From positions 1,922,001 through 1,986,000 of the forward strand of contig NZ_SAUN01000001.1 in assembly GCF_004011505.1 (NCBI RefSeq): 64,000 nt of DNA, given 5' to 3'. The position numbers and the translations under genes are program-made. Numbering within the stretch: position 1 is the stretch's first letter; the number at the start of each line of letters is the position of its first letter. Source of the stretch: Nonomuraea polychroma (GTDB taxonomy: Bacteria > Actinomycetota > Actinomycetes > Streptosporangiales > Streptosporangiaceae). The notes below the pieces were generated by a model. It had not been told where the DNA came from, did not search any database, and was given only the letters and a program-made list of their open reading frames with translations. This document shows positions 43,727 through 51,620 of this stretch, piece by piece.

Positions 43727-44632
43727 CTACGTGATCAGCACGCAGGCCGGGCTCTCGGCCTCGTACGCCTCGCCGGTCGGCTCCGGCACGCCGTCGCGCA
43801 GCGTGAAGACGGTGACGGCGTTGGAGCGCTGGTTGGCCACGTACATGCGGTCGCCGTCGATGGCGAAGTGCCGGGGCCAGTCGCCGCCCGTGGGCACCTC
43901 GGCCACCAGGGACAGGTCGTCGGCACGCAGCACCGCGATCGTGTTGGGGCCGCGGTTGGCCACGTAGACCAGGTCGCCCTCCAGCTGCAGATGTGACGGG
44001 TAGTTCTCCTCGCCCTCGTGGCGGGAGGCGGGCGCGACCGTGCGCCAGTCGCCGTCGATGAGGGTGACGGCGCCGTCCAGCTCGCCGGCCACGTACAGGC
44101 GCGAGCCGGCGAAGGCGAAGTGGCGCGGGCCCGTGCCCGGGTGCAGGACGATCGGCTCCACCGGGGTGCCGTCGTAGCGGTAGCGGCGGATCTCGTCCGT
44201 GCCGAGGTCGGAGATGTGCAGCAGGCCGTCGTGGAAGACGGACTGGTGGGCATGCGGCCCCTCCTGACGCTCGGCGTTGGGGCCGGAGCCCTTGTGACGC
44301 AGCACGATCGGGTCGCCGTCGAACGCCCCGCCGGAGTCGAGCCGGCAGATGATCGCCGTGCCGTCGCCGTAGTTGGCCACCGCGAGCAGGCTCCCCGTGG
44401 GATCGACGGCGACGTGACAGGGCAGCGAGCCCTCGCTGGGCCGCTCCTGCAGCGGCTGGAGGTCGCCGCGCGCGTCAAAGGCGGTCAGCCGGCCGTGGTC
44501 GAGCTCGCCCACCGCATAGACCACGGGCAGGGCGGGATGGGCGGCCAGGAACGACGGCGACGCCGCTGGGGTGAGGCCGCGGCCGACAGTGACGATTCCT
44601 GGGCCGTATCCGCCTATGCGCAAGGTCTTCAC
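43727..44632 (-). CDS. Lactonase family (6-phosphogluconolactonase-like) beta-propeller
   Basis: The protein has repeats of a seven-blade lactonase propeller: VVYAVGELDHGRLTAF, SLPCHVAVDPTGSLLAVANYGDGT, GPHAHQSVFHDG and GPRHFAFAG, as in YbhE-type lactonases. Activity on 6-phosphogluconolactone is typical of the family but unproved here. The GTG start at 44632 has AGAGGA about ten bases upstream. The frame to 44710 would overlap the divergent MarR-GNAT gene. Confidence 0.85.
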   Translation of the reverse strand: MKTLRIGGYGPGIVTVGRGLTPAASPSFLAAHPALPVVYAVGELDHGRLTAFDARGDLQPLQERPSEGSLPCHVAVDPTGSLLAVANYGDGTAIICRLDSGGAFDGDPIVLRHKGSGPNAERQEGPHAHQSVFHDGLLHISDLGTDEIRRYRYDGTPVEPIVLHPGTGPRHFAFAGSRLYVAGELDGAVTLIDGDWRTVAPASRHEGEENYPSHLQLEGDLVYVANRGPNTIAVLRADDLSLVAEVPTGGDWPRHFAIDGDRMYVANQRSNAVTVFTLRDGVPEPTGEAYEAESPACVLIT

Positions 44633-44650
44633 AGCGGCGATCCTCTCATG

Positions 44651-44685
44651 GTTGACTGGGGCAATGAGTTCGTTGACAGAGGCAA
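44651..44685 (+). promoter_or_regulatory. Two GTTGAC-N3-GGCAA repeats over MarR-GNAT start
   Basis: GTTGAC-tgg-GGCAA (44651-44664, with GGCAA at 44660) and GTTGAC-aga-GGCAA (44672-44685) are direct repeats exactly 21 bases apart, two helical turns. They flank the ATG at 44664. Each also has the inverted pattern TTG-N7-CAA. This is a candidate MarR operator overlapping the translation start. Confidence 0.5.
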
Positions 44686-45575
44686 GGGTTTCTGAGGTCC
44701 GAGCCTTCAACCGGTTCTATACGAAGGTGATCGGCGTTCTGCAGTCGGGGATGCTCGACTCGCCGTACTCGTTGACCGAGGTGAGGGTGCTGTTCGAGCT
44801 CGCGCACGCCGAGCGGATGGAGACCGGCGAGCTGCGCACCCTGCTCGACCTGGACGCGGGCTACCTCAGCAGGATCCTGACCCGTTTCGAGAACGACGGG
44901 CTGGTCGAGCGCGAGCGCTCCGCCGCGGACGCGCGCAAGCAGCTCGTAGGGCTCACGCCCGCGGGCGCGGCCACCTTCGCCGGGCTCGACCAGCGCTCGG
45001 CCGAGGAGATCGAGCGGCTGCTGTCCGGGCTGCCGGAGGAGGACCAGGAGCGGCTGGTCGCCGGCATGGCGACGATCAGGGGCCTGCTGGCCCCGGAGGG
45101 CGGGCGGAAGCCGTGCGTGATCAGGCCGCCGCGCACCGGCGACCTCGGCTGGGTCGTCTACCGGCACGGCGAGCTCTACAGCCGCGAGTACGGCTGGGGC
45201 ACCGCGTTCGAGCAGACCGTCGCGAAGATCGTCGGCGAGCTCGACTTCTCCAGGGACGCCGGGTGGATCGCCGAAGTGGGCGGGGAGCGCGCCGGGTGCG
45301 TGTTCTACGTGCGCCAGGACGACACGACGGCCAAGCTGCGGATGTTGCTGGTCGAGCCCTCCGCGCGCGGGATGGGCATCGGCCGGCGGCTGGTGGAGGA
45401 GTGCCTGCGGCATGCCAAGGCGGAGGGCTGCGAGCGCATCACGCTGTGGACCCGCGACTGCCTGGCGAGCGCGCGGCACATCTACCAGGCGACCGGATTC
45501 CGGCTGGAGAAGGAGGAGAAGGGGGTGGAGAACGGGATCGAGGTCACCGAGCAGTGGTGGACACGCGACCTCTGA
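44664..45575 (+). CDS. MarR-GNAT fusion protein
   Basis: Residues 1 to about 140 form a MarR winged helix (YSLTEVRVLFELAHAERM, LDAGYLSRILTRFENDGLV). Residues about 155 to 303 are a GNAT acetyltransferase with the acetyl-CoA loop ARGMGIGRRLVEECLRHA and a C-terminal ARHIYQATGF. This fusion is a known layout: a regulator that may sense acetyl-CoA or modify a small molecule. It has no close ribosome site, so its mRNA may be leaderless. Divergent from the lactonase gene. Confidence 0.9.
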   Translation: MSSLTEARVSEVRAFNRFYTKVIGVLQSGMLDSPYSLTEVRVLFELAHAERMETGELRTLLDLDAGYLSRILTRFENDGLVERERSAADARKQLVGLTPAGAATFAGLDQRSAEEIERLLSGLPEEDQERLVAGMATIRGLLAPEGGRKPCVIRPPRTGDLGWVVYRHGELYSREYGWGTAFEQTVAKIVGELDFSRDAGWIAEVGGERAGCVFYVRQDDTTAKLRMLLVEPSARGMGIGRRLVEECLRHAKAEGCERITLWTRDCLASARHIYQATGFRLEKEEKGVENGIEVTEQWWTRDL

Positions 45576-45587
45576 GAGCCGCGGGGA

Positions 45588-45875
45588 TCAGGCGTCGACC
45601 TTGAACGGGTCGTGCTCGGTCAGCAGCTTGTCGAGCCTGGCCTGGTCGACGCGCTTGCTGACCTCGGCCAGCTCCTGGCGGTCGCGGACCACCTTGCACA
45701 GCGTGACCGTGGAGGTGACCACGTAGAGGAGGCCGAGCCCCAGGAACGCCCTGATCCACCCCTCGACGGGCAGGTAGACCAGGGCGATCACCACGGAGGT
45801 CAGCGAGACGGCGAACGACAGGATCGCCTGGATGTAGAACGCGGTGGTCTGCGTGGGCTGGATGGGCTTCGTCAT
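45588..45875 (-). CDS. YiaA/YiaB-type inner membrane protein
   Basis: A 95-residue protein with two pairs of membrane helices and the pattern AFYIQAILSFAVSLTSVVIALVYLP, then FLGLGLLYVVTSTVTLCKVVRDR, as in YiaAB-domain proteins. The C-terminal 25 residues are charged and cytoplasmic. The function is not known. The ATG at 45875 is preferred to one 21 bases upstream. Confidence 0.82.
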   Translation of the reverse strand: MTKPIQPTQTTAFYIQAILSFAVSLTSVVIALVYLPVEGWIRAFLGLGLLYVVTSTVTLCKVVRDRQELAEVSKRVDQARLDKLLTEHDPFKVDA

Positions 45876-45970
45876 GCGGCCCATCGTCCGTCCCATGGCC
45901 GGGCCGGCGCATGGGGCGAACTACTCAAGTTACCGCTGAGTACATCCCAGGCGGCCGGCCGTGCCCGCAG

Positions 45971-47002
45971 TCAGACGGTGACCACGGTCGCGGCCGACTT
46001 GCCGAGCAGCGCCGGGAAGTCGGTCATGACCTGCGCCAGCTCGCCCAGGTCGGAGTCGATCAGGGCCTGCGGGCCGTCGCAGAGCGCCTGCTCGGGCTGC
46101 GGGTGCACGTCGATGATCACACCGTCCGCGCCGACCGCGATGGCCGCCCGGGTCAGCGGCAGCACCAGGTCGCGCCGCCCGCCCGAGTGCGACGGATCGA
46201 TGATCACCGGCAGGTGGGACAGACGCTGCGCCACCGGCACGGCCGACACGTCGAGCGTGTTGCGGGTCGCCTTCTCGAACGTCCTGATGCCCCGCTCGCA
46301 CAGCACGATGTCGAGGTTGCCGCGCTGGGCGACGTACTCGGCGGCCATGAGCCACTCCTCGATCGTGGAGCTCATGCCGCGCTTGAGCATCACCGGCTTC
46401 CCGGCCGCGCCGACCGCCTGCAGCAGCGCGAAGTTCTGCATGTTGCGGGTGCCGACCTGCAGCATGTCCGCGTACGAGGCCACCAGCTCCACGTCGTGGG
46501 CGTCCACCACCTCGGTCACGATCGGCAGCCCGGTCTCCTCACGCACGTCCGCCAGGATGCGCAGGCCCTTCTCACCCAGCCCCTGGAAGGCGTACGGCGA
46601 GGTGCGCGGCTTGTACGCCCCGCCGCGCAGCAGCGTCGCCCCCGCCGCCTGCGCCATCCTGGCGGCGTCCAGGGTCTGCTGGTGCGTCTCCACGGCGCAC
46701 GGCCCCGCGATCAACGTCACAGTGTCGGGACCGATCGGCACGCCGCCCACATGGATCGTGGAGCGTTCCGGATGATTCTCCCTGCTGACCAGCTTGTACG
46801 GCGTGGACACGCGCATGACGTCGCGCACGCCCCCCATGCCGCGCAGGCTCGCCTCGTCGAGCTGTGTCACGTCGCCGACCAGGCCGACGATCGTGCGCCG
46901 CACGCCCTTGCTGACGAACGCCTCAACCCCGGCCGCCTGGACGACCTCCACAATGGACGCCAGATCCGCCGGCGTGGCCTCGGGCCCCATCACGATCACC
47001 AT
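45971..47002 (-). CDS. aroF: 3-deoxy-7-phosphoheptulonate (DAHP) synthase, type I-beta
   Basis: A 343-residue enzyme with an N-terminal ferredoxin-like regulatory domain (about residues 1-75) and a KDO8P/DAHP synthase barrel. Visible blocks are IAGPCAVETHQQTLDAA, LLRGGAYKPRTSPYAFQG, VLCERGIRTFEKATRNTLD and VIIDPSHSGGRRDLV. It condenses PEP and erythrose-4-phosphate, the first step to aromatic amino acids. The N-terminal domain is the site of feedback inhibition in this type. AGGAGG lies before the ATG. An attenuator with an aromatic leader peptide precedes the gene. Confidence 0.95.
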   Translation of the reverse strand: MVIVMGPEATPADLASIVEVVQAAGVEAFVSKGVRRTIVGLVGDVTQLDEASLRGMGGVRDVMRVSTPYKLVSRENHPERSTIHVGGVPIGPDTVTLIAGPCAVETHQQTLDAARMAQAAGATLLRGGAYKPRTSPYAFQGLGEKGLRILADVREETGLPIVTEVVDAHDVELVASYADMLQVGTRNMQNFALLQAVGAAGKPVMLKRGMSSTIEEWLMAAEYVAQRGNLDIVLCERGIRTFEKATRNTLDVSAVPVAQRLSHLPVIIDPSHSGGRRDLVLPLTRAAIAVGADGVIIDVHPQPEQALCDGPQALIDSDLGELAQVMTDFPALLGKSAATVVTV

Positions 47003-47017
47003 CTGAAAACCTCCTGG

Positions 47018-47116
47018 AAAACACAGAAGGCCCCGGGTCCTGTCGGACCCGGGGCCTTCGTTCGCCTGTCTGCTAGCGCAGCGTCAGATGGCGAACGGAC
47101 TCGGGTCCGTCGCCAT
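47018..47116 (-). promoter_or_regulatory. Ribosome-mediated attenuator of the DAHP synthase gene
   Basis: On the minus strand three exclusive structures can be drawn. A pause hairpin pairs 47116-47105 with 47100-47088 (12 bp, one bulge). A terminator has a perfect 14-bp stem, 47058-47045 with 47040-47027, then a T-containing tail to 47018. An antiterminator pairs CGTTCGCC (47097-47090) with GGCGAACG... and, outside it, CGGACCCG (47109-47102) with CGGGTCCG (47051-47044), which uses the 5' arm of the terminator. The leader peptide runs through the first hairpin, so stalling at its aromatic codons would select the antiterminator. Confidence 0.85.
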
Positions 47117-47141
47117 ACCAAAACAGGAACGCGGTGCGCAT
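47073..47141 (-). CDS. Aromatic leader peptide (Phe-Leu-Phe-Trp-Tyr)
   Basis: A 22-codon frame runs from ATG at 47141-47139 to TAG at 47075-47073. Residues 5-9 read F-L-F-W-Y, four aromatic residues in five, directly before the pause hairpin. The remaining residues are G-D-G-P-E-S-V and end in L-T-L-R. It lies upstream of a strong terminator and the DAHP synthase gene, matching the logic of classical trp or phe leaders. All three aromatic amino acids are represented, in keeping with a shared first enzyme. The ribosome site is weak. Confidence 0.88.
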   Translation of the reverse strand: MRTAFLFWYGDGPESVRHLTLR

Positions 47142-47211
47142 AGCCCGTAATAGTAGCGCACGCCACCCGCGCGCGAGCCACAGATGGGCCGATGGCAGGA
47201 TGGCCCAAGAC

Positions 47212-47832
47212 ATGAGACAGGTGAGGGGAGTGATCGTGGAGGAGTCGCGCCTGCCGCCAGGCCAGTACGTCCCGCGCGGCCGACCCGTGATCCACTACGG
47301 CAGGGTGCCGCGGTTCAAGCCGGAGAGCTGGGACTTCCGCGTCTTCGGCGCCACCGCCTCGGGGGAGGAGCACCGCTTCACCTGGAGCGAGTTCGAGGCG
47401 CTGCCCCGGACGACCCGCATCGCCGACTTCCACTGCGTCACCAAGTTCTCCCTCATGGCCAACGAGTGGAGTGGCGTCGCGCCGGCCACGATCCTGGCGG
47501 CAGCCCCGCCCGACCCCGGCGTGCGGCACGTGATGATCTGGGCCGAGTACGGCTACAGCGCCAACCTCCGCATGTCCGACTTCACCGCGCCCGACACGCT
47601 GTTCGCCATGGAACTGGACGAGAAGCCGCTCAGCCCGGACCGCGGCCACCCCCTGCGGATCGTGGTCCCCCATCTGTACGCGTGGAAGAGCGTCAAATGG
47701 GTACGCGGCATCGAATATCTCCTCGAAGATCGCCGAGGCTTCTGGGAGGAACGCGGCTACCACAACATCGCCGACCCCTGGCGTGAGCAGCGCTACTCCT
47801 ACCAGGAAGAACCCGGCGACGGGCCACTCTGA
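47212..47832 (+). CDS. Sulfite-oxidase-like molybdopterin protein
   Basis: The 206-residue protein is the single-domain oxidoreductase molybdopterin-binding fold. The molybdenum Cys is in FHCVTKFSLMANEWSGV, followed by YSANLRMSDF and RIVVPHLYAWKSVKWVRGIE, which mark this family. It lacks the C-terminal Mo-co dimerisation domain. Several starts are possible. ATG at 47212 and GTG at 47230 (behind GAGGGGAG) are both credible. It is divergent from the DAHP leader. Confidence 0.85.
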   Translation: MRQVRGVIVEESRLPPGQYVPRGRPVIHYGRVPRFKPESWDFRVFGATASGEEHRFTWSEFEALPRTTRIADFHCVTKFSLMANEWSGVAPATILAAAPPDPGVRHVMIWAEYGYSANLRMSDFTAPDTLFAMELDEKPLSPDRGHPLRIVVPHLYAWKSVKWVRGIEYLLEDRRGFWEERGYHNIADPWREQRYSYQEEPGDGPL

Positions 47833-47886
47833 CTTCACTCGCTGTTTCCGCGCGGACACGCTGCGTCATTGGCTACGGTTTCCCGC

Positions 47887-49032
47887 ATGCTGACCACCGC
47901 GTGCGTGGCGCTGTCCAGCCTGGCCTTCGTCGCCGGCCACGTCCTCGCCCGAAGGCGGACCCGCCGCGACCCGCTGCCGGAGGGCCGGTGCAGGGAGGAG
48001 GCGACGTTCGCCACGCTGCACATCGCCGCGATGGCCGCCCCGGCTCTGCGCACGGGGCTCAACCGCGACTCCGCGCGCAAGGCCGTACGTCACCTGCGCG
48101 CGTTGCTCGGCACCCGCGCCGTCGCGATCACCTCGACCGAGGCCGCGCTGGCCTGGGACGGTCCGTGCACGGACGACGTGGTCACCTATGCCCGCGCCGC
48201 GCTGGCCGCCGGGCGGCCGCAGGTGTTCGCGGGGCAGCCCCACGCGGCCGTCGTGGTGCCGCTGACCGTGGACGGCACGGTCGTGGGCACGCTGGCGGCC
48301 TTCGGCGACGAGATCAGCGCCGCGCTCGTGCGTACCGTGACCGAGGTCGGCCGGTGGGTCTCCGGCCAGCTGGAACTGGCCGAGCTGGACACCTCGCGGC
48401 GGCGGGCGCTCGAGGCCGAGATGCGCGCGCTGCGCGCCCAGATCTCGCCGCACTTCATCTACAACGCGCTGACGACGATCGCCTCGTTCGTGCGCACGGA
48501 CCCCAAGCGCGCCCGTGAGCTGCTGCTGGACTTCGCCGACTTCGCCCGCTACGCGCTGCGCCAGGCGCACGACTTCACCACGCTGGCCGACGAGCTGACC
48601 TGCGTGGACCATTACCTGCTGCTGGAGCGTGCCCGCTTCGGTGACAAGCTGCGCTTCAGCATGCAGGTGGCGCCGGAGGTGCTGCCCGTTCCCGTGCCGT
48701 TCCTGTGCCTGCAGCCGCTGGTCGAGAATGCCATCAAGCACGGCATGCGCGGCCGCCGCGGCACCGGCGAGGTGCGGGTCGTGGTGCGGGACGCCGGCCC
48801 CGAGGCGCACATCACGGTCGAGGACGACGGCGCCGGGATGGACCCCGAGTGCGCCAGGCGCATGCTGGACGAGAACCCCGCCCGCGAGGGCAGCGGCATC
48901 GGGCTGGCGAACGTGGACCAGCGGATGCGCCAGATCTACGGCGACGGCTACGGGCTCGTCGTCGAGACCGCGCTGGGCGCCGGCACCAAGGTGCGGCTGC
49001 GGGTCCCCAAGACGCAATTTAGCTCATTGTAG
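47887..49032 (+). CDS. LytS-type sensor histidine kinase
   Basis: A 381-residue kinase with a single N-terminal membrane segment, a GAF-like domain (about residues 50-160), the His_kinase block ALRAQISPHFIYNALTTI (phospho-His about 189) and a HATPase domain with VENAIKHGM and DDGAGM. The His_kinase-plus-LytTR type is usually tied to small-molecule uptake or cell-wall control. The ATG at 47887 is the first with a hydrophobic segment behind it. Its partner follows 66 bases later. Confidence 0.92.
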   Translation: MLTTACVALSSLAFVAGHVLARRRTRRDPLPEGRCREEATFATLHIAAMAAPALRTGLNRDSARKAVRHLRALLGTRAVAITSTEAALAWDGPCTDDVVTYARAALAAGRPQVFAGQPHAAVVVPLTVDGTVVGTLAAFGDEISAALVRTVTEVGRWVSGQLELAELDTSRRRALEAEMRALRAQISPHFIYNALTTIASFVRTDPKRARELLLDFADFARYALRQAHDFTTLADELTCVDHYLLLERARFGDKLRFSMQVAPEVLPVPVPFLCLQPLVENAIKHGMRGRRGTGEVRVVVRDAGPEAHITVEDDGAGMDPECARRMLDENPAREGSGIGLANVDQRMRQIYGDGYGLVVETALGAGTKVRLRVPKTQFSSL

Positions 49033-49098
49033 TCATTTCTTTACGCTATGCAGGCCAGTCCCTTGTGGCCCTTGCTCTCATGCGGCAGCGTGGTGCCC

Positions 49099-49839
49099 AT
49101 GCTGAGAGTTCTGGCCGTGGACGACGAGCTGCCCGCTCTGGAAGAGCTCGCCTACCTGCTGCGCCAGGACGACCGGATCGAGCACGTCAGTACGGCGGCC
49201 GACGGCGTCACGGCGCTGCAGGACATGGTCCAGATGATCGGCGGGGGCGAGCGGCTCGACGGGGTGTTCCTCGACATCCGGATGCCCGGGCTCGACGGGC
49301 TGGACCTGGCCAGGCTGGTGGGCGGCTTCCCCAGTCCGCCGCGGCTGGTGTTCGTCACGGCGCACGAGGAGTGCGCGGTGCAGGCGTTCGAGCTGGAGGC
49401 GGTGGACTACCTGCTCAAGCCGGTGCGGGCGGAGCGGCTGGCCGAGGCTGTGCGGCGGCTGGAGGCCGCCGCCGCCCCCGCTCTCGAACCGGGGCAGGAC
49501 GATGTGATCCCGGTCGAGCTGGGCGGGCGGACCAGGTTCGTGCCGCAGCAGGCCGTCTGGTTCGCCGAGGCCAAGGGCGACTACGTGCGCCTGCACACGG
49601 TGGACGGCAGCTATCTGGTACGCATGTCGCTGGCCGCGCTGGAGCGGCGCTGGTCGGACGCCGGCTTCCTGCGCATTCACCGCAGCACGCTGGTGTCGGC
49701 GAGGCACGTCAGCGAGCTCAGGTTCGAGGGCGGGCGGGTGACGGTCACCGTCGGCACGGAGACACTCCAGGTCAGCAGGCGGCACAGCCGTCAGGTGCGC
49801 GAGCAGCTCGTACGCCAGCACCGGGGCGCGATCTCGTGA
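49099..49839 (+). CDS. LytTR-type response regulator
   Basis: The receiver domain has DDELPALEEL, phospho-Asp59 in VFLDIRMPG and Lys in DYLLKPV. It is followed by a LytTR DNA-binding domain (GDYVRLHTVDGSYLVRMSL, then FLRIHRSTLVSARHV). The 246 residues match the family. I start at the ATG at 49099 because the receiver begins immediately. LytTR domains bind two direct repeats about 21 bases apart; such repeats lie 400 bases downstream. Confidence 0.92.
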   Translation: MLRVLAVDDELPALEELAYLLRQDDRIEHVSTAADGVTALQDMVQMIGGGERLDGVFLDIRMPGLDGLDLARLVGGFPSPPRLVFVTAHEECAVQAFELEAVDYLLKPVRAERLAEAVRRLEAAAAPALEPGQDDVIPVELGGRTRFVPQQAVWFAEAKGDYVRLHTVDGSYLVRMSLAALERRWSDAGFLRIHRSTLVSARHVSELRFEGGRVTVTVGTETLQVSRRHSRQVREQLVRQHRGAIS

Positions 49840-50237
49840 CGCCCGCCTGTCCGGGAGCGCTCGCAGTGGTGGATCGCAGGCGTCGGCGTCATGGGCGCGG
49901 GCTGTAGAAAGCTCTGAGGCGGCGCACGCGTCCGGCGGTTACCCCGCGTGGGCGAATCCGTGCCGCTGCCCGTCAGAACGCCTTCTGGAGGCTTGCGGAG
50001 GGCTCTGGCCGGCGGCAGGACGGGGACTCGCGGACGGGACGGCGGCGGCTCGTGGCCGCGGGCCGGTGGGCGTGAAAATGGGCGTGCCGCGTTCCCGCCC
50101 CCGCACCGGTCGCCGTGCCCGTCGCGCTCGCGGTGATGGTCATGATTTCCCTGGTCGCGCCCGGGTGGATGCCCCATGGCGGGGGGTGGACGGCGGCCGG
50201 GACGCCTCTGACGAGCGGGGCGCAAGCCCGCGAAACT
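49840..50237 (+). other. Gene-poor stretch, possible remnant of a symporter gene
   Basis: No intact gene is visible. In the plus frame at 50115-50190 the translation reads V-P-V-A-L-A-V-M-V-M-I-S-L-V-A-P-G-W, resembling the last membrane helix of actinobacterial cation/acetate symporters. Such genes often follow LytS/LytTR pairs. A frame starting with GTG at 49836 overlaps the regulator stop but ends after 24 codons. I consider a degraded third gene possible, not proved. Confidence 0.3.
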
Positions 50238-50269
50238 ACCGCTCATCGACTGAGGACGACCGCTCATCG
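50238..50269 (+). promoter_or_regulatory. LytTR-like direct repeats, 21-bp period
   Basis: ACCGCTCATCG occurs at 50238-50248 and again at 50259-50269, 21 bases apart, exactly two helical turns. Paired direct repeats of about 9 bases on a 21-base pitch are the binding pattern of LytTR regulators such as AgrA. It lies in the non-coding stretch after the LytTR gene. No intact gene follows on the plus strand for over 1.3 kb. Confidence 0.5.
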
Positions 50270-50380
50270 TAACGGCACTCTCCGTATATCGATGGCTACG
50301 CACCGTTCAACGAGCTGCCCATAAACGGGGTTTCGCCCACAAGATCGCGACCGTAGTGTTTCGGCATCGGAAAGCCACCT

Positions 50381-50601
50381 CGGCGCATCGGGGGGGGACC
50401 AGGGCCAAGAGGCCCACTACAGCTCTGATGCGCCGACTTCACCGGCGACCGCGCAGGTCGCCACGGCTGTCGGGCCCTTGACCGGGGGGTAGGGCCCGCC
50501 AAGCCGGTTCGTGAAGGGGCGCCCGCCTGGGCCGTGACATTCGGCCCGCGATCCGGCCTTCGGGGGCGGCCGGATCGCGAGAGCGGGCGTCCCTGTCACG
50601 G
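50381..50601. other. Stacked perfect hairpins, candidate structured RNA
   Basis: Four stems follow one another: CGGCGCATC 50381-50389 with 50427-50435 (enclosing a GGGCC-AAGA-GGCCC hairpin); GGCGACC 50444-50450 with 50456-50462; CGGGCCC 50471-50477 with 50492-50498, extended by CGGCT/AGCCG; and a long composite hairpin from CCGTGACA 50532-50539 with TGTCACGG 50594-50601 around a perfect 11-bp stem (50548-50558 with 50568-50578). The loops hold runs of eight and six G (C on the minus strand). The last hairpin could end the nfo transcript. The rest has no known role. Confidence 0.5.
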
Positions 50602-50627
50602 TTTCCGGATCATCACCGGGATGCTCC

Positions 50628-51467
50628 TCAGCCGTCGCGCAGCTTCTTCAGCAGGGCGATGTCCTCGGCGTGCTTGGGGGCCTTGCCCGGCGTCTCGATG
50701 CAGATCGGCACCCCGGCCACCGCCGGATGCCGCATCATGTCGGCGAAGGGCTGCGTGCCGATGTGCCCGGCCCCGATGTTCTCGTGCCGGTCCCTCTTGG
50801 AGCCGCACGGGTCCTTGGAGTCGTTGGCGTGGATCAGCTTGAGCCGCCCGGGCGCGATCCCGTGCAGCGCGTCGAACGTCTCCGCCACCCCGCCCTCGGC
50901 GGTGAGGTCGTGGCCGGCGGTGAAGGCGTGACAGGTGTCGAGGCAGATGCCGGCCCGCGGATGCCAGTCCAGCGTGGCCAGGTAGGGCTCCAGGTCCTGG
51001 ACGGTGGCGCACAACATGGCGCCCTGCCCCGCCATCGGCTCCAGCAGCAGGTCGGGCCCGCCGTCCGGGATCTCGTCGAGCAGCGGCAGCAGGTTGTCGC
51101 GCACCTGGCGCAGCGCGTCGTCACGCGACTGCGTCACCGCCGAGCCGGTGTGCACCACGACTCCCTTGGCGGCGGTCTGCGCGCCGCGCCGCAGCGTGTG
51201 ACGGACGACCGCGATCGAGTTGGCCAGCGTCTCCGGGCTCGGCGAGCCGAAGTTGACGAGATAGGGCACGTGGATGAACGTGTCGACCCCCGACTCGGCC
51301 AGCTTCGCGTCCTCTGCCGGCTTGCCCTCGGCGAGCGCCCAGCCGCGTGGGTTGGTGACGAACACCTGGATCATCTCGGCGCCGATCTCGGCCATGGATT
51401 TGAGGCCGCCCGTCGCCAGGCCGCCCGTCACGGACACGTGTCCGCCGATCAGGGATGTTGGGCTCAT
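50628..51467 (-). CDS. nfo: Endonuclease IV (deoxyribonuclease IV)
   Basis: The 279-residue TIM barrel has the metal-binding motifs of the AP endonuclease 2 family: GGHVSVTGG, VHTGSAV, LLLEPMAGQG, CLDTCHAFTAGHD, LIHANDSKDPCGSKRDRHENIGAGHIG and ICIETPG. These bind three zinc ions and cut DNA 5' to abasic sites during base excision repair. Alone on its strand here, with a hairpin 27 bases past the stop. The ATG start is the family standard. Confidence 0.95.
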   Translation of the reverse strand: MSPTSLIGGHVSVTGGLATGGLKSMAEIGAEMIQVFVTNPRGWALAEGKPAEDAKLAESGVDTFIHVPYLVNFGSPSPETLANSIAVVRHTLRRGAQTAAKGVVVHTGSAVTQSRDDALRQVRDNLLPLLDEIPDGGPDLLLEPMAGQGAMLCATVQDLEPYLATLDWHPRAGICLDTCHAFTAGHDLTAEGGVAETFDALHGIAPGRLKLIHANDSKDPCGSKRDRHENIGAGHIGTQPFADMMRHPAVAGVPICIETPGKAPKHAEDIALLKKLRDG

Positions 51468-51620
51468 GATGGGCCAAGTTTAGGCCCACCCTCCGACATC
51501 CCGACCGGCCGCGCCGCGCCGCGACTTGGAGCATGACACGAAAACCGGTGGCCAACCGGCCCGCCGGTTCGGAGTTCTCGCGGATGGACCGGGCACCAAG
51601 CGCATGTGTGTACTTCTGAC

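Noticed and set aside
49791..50303. Minus-strand open frame of 170 codons
   Set aside because: Arg/Pro/His-rich low-complexity translation with no domain pattern and antisense to the LytTR gene end. Looks like a frame shadow.
50381..50601. Canonical 6C RNA on the minus strand
   Set aside because: C-runs lie in hairpin loops as in 6C RNA, but the rest of the layout and the gene context do not match what I know of 6C. Left as an unnamed structured region.
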